A stretch of DNA of 64,000 nt from Maricaulis sp048270265 (GTDB lineage Bacteria; Pseudomonadota; Alphaproteobacteria; Caulobacterales; Maricaulaceae): NCBI RefSeq assembly GCF_048270265.1, contig NZ_JBLWTD010000004.1:99605-163604 (forward strand), written 5' to 3'. The position numbers and the translations under genes were made by a program. Below, piece by piece: positions 63,553 through 64,000 of this stretch. Numbering within the stretch: position 1 is the stretch's first letter; each line of letters begins with the position of its first letter. The notes beneath the pieces are model-generated. The model did not search any database and was not told the origin of the DNA. It saw only the letters and a program-made list of their open reading frames with translations.

Positions 63553-63652
63553 GATTCCCCCGGACTTGTTCCGGGGCCTGCCGGAGGGGATTCCAGCCAG
63601 GCTGTCAACGCGTGGCAGGCCCCGGAATTCGCTGCGCTCCTCCGGGGGAAGC
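63553..63652. repeat. Inverted repeat A, intergenic
   Basis: The left arm (TTCCCCCGGA near 63556, continuing to TTCCGGGGCCTGCC near 63582) is matched in reverse by the right arm (GGCAGGCCCCGGAA near 63615, ending TCCGGGGGAAGC near 63652). About 24-30 bases pair with a central insertion in the right arm. It resembles dispersed palindromic elements seen in alphaproteobacterial genomes. Confidence 0.7.
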
Positions 63653-63713
63653 TTGTTTTGAATGTTGGGTGCGAGATTTCGGGTCCCTATCCCCGCCCTC
63701 AGCCCGCAAACTC

Positions 63714-63828
63714 CGTCACCCTGACGAAGGTCAGGGCCCAGTTCACAGAGCGGTAAGGCTCGGAAATGTGGCGCTTATTCTATTTGCGTTGAGTATGAAA
63801 CTGGGTCCTGACCTTCGTCAGGATGACG
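63714..63828. repeat. Inverted repeat B, intergenic
   Basis: The left arm (63714-63745) and right arm (63796-63828) are reverse complements over about 32 bases, apart from two substitutions and a one-base indel, with a 50-base spacer. The core is CCTGACGAAGGTCAGG and its match. A TTTTTT run follows the right arm, so it might also act as a terminator on the plus strand. Confidence 0.8.
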
Positions 63829-64000
63829 TTTTTTGGGCGATGTTATCCCCACCCCCTCTGCCTGCACTTATGCTCACAACGTTCCGGTTGCACGGGAGGC
63901 GTGAGCTCAGTCACTTGCGGCGATCGGGAGCGTGGAGCCCATCCGCACGACGGCGTGACAGCCCGAGTTCCGGTGGGGCCATGATCGGGGAAGTGAGGCA
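63829..64000. other. Window end, no supported gene
   Basis: No complete gene is evident. On the minus strand a frame open from the window edge ends at a stop near 63918, and on the plus strand an ATG at 63981 could open a gene leaving the window. Neither can be supported from the bases present. Confidence 0.4.

Noticed and set aside
63910..64000. Possible gene fragments at the right edge on either strand
   Set aside because: Too few codons and no recognisable motif; needs sequence beyond the window.
1..64000. tRNA, rRNA, CRISPR array, insertion sequence or prophage
   Set aside because: No tRNA T-loop-like arms in gene gaps, no regularly spaced direct repeats, no transposase, integrase or phage structural genes were seen.

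Overview
The window reads as a contiguous, gene-dense, GC-rich chromosome segment of an alphaproteobacterium, most likely a Caulobacterales/Maricaulales relative (Maricaulis- or Hyphomonadaceae-like). Three things point there. It has a CcrM-type GANTC adenine methyltransferase whose upstream region carries four GANTC sites and a CtrA-like box. It shows the order ccrM, mutY, DUF721/DciA, DsbA-like thioredoxins, smc. It has an alphaproteobacterial F0 operon (atpI-B-E-b'-b), a split GcvP (PA/PB), and a cox operon with CtaB, a CoxF-like protein, CtaG, DUF983 and SURF1. I saw no tRNA, rRNA, insertion sequence, integrase or CRISPR array. The species assignment is inference.

Layout. 1-4539: the 3' end of narG, then narHJI and a parvulin-type PPIase, all translationally overlapped; an outer-membrane barrel gene follows. 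5900-18100: a membrane lipoprotein, rnhB, then a chromosome-biology block (ccrM, mutY, DUF721, two DsbA-like proteins, smc), then the F0 ATP synthase operon ending in a strong terminator. 18100-27600 (mostly minus strand): a small membrane protein, an alpha/beta hydrolase, the glycine cleavage operon gcvT-H-PA-PB behind a tandem glycine riboswitch, a small secreted protein, argS and a lipoprotein. 27600-35600: ispH, DUF1801 and rnhA on plus; a soluble GAF/PAS hybrid histidine kinase, NfeD/SPFH pair and peroxiredoxin on minus; YqgE on plus.

35600-43600 (minus strand): the aa3-type cytochrome oxidase operon ctaC-D-B-coxF-ctaG-E-DUF983-SURF1, followed by a GNAT acetyltransferase and an EAL phosphodiesterase. 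44000-54100: tldD, a TonB-dependent receptor, a secreted two-lobed retropepsin-like protein, a POT transporter, gshA, rsmE and ubiA. 54200-63500: an M16 peptidase pair (one catalytic, one lacking the zinc motif), an ETF-beta-type lysine methyltransferase homologue, MarR, an enoyl-CoA hydratase/isomerase, a beta-lactamase-fold serine hydrolase, a degenerate BLUF protein, ubiD and an AT-richer accessory-looking gene. The last 500 bases hold two different inverted-repeat elements.

Functionally most of this is core metabolism: nitrate and oxygen respiration, ATP synthesis, one-carbon/glycine metabolism, ubiquinone synthesis (ubiA, ubiD), redox defence and DNA maintenance. I see no clear case for a wholly new multi-gene system. 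The most distinctive signals are regulatory (the ccrM promoter architecture, a GANTC inside the atp promoter, an FNR/FixK-like box before the POT transporter) plus the degenerate BLUF protein, the barrel protein beside nar, and the terminal repeats.
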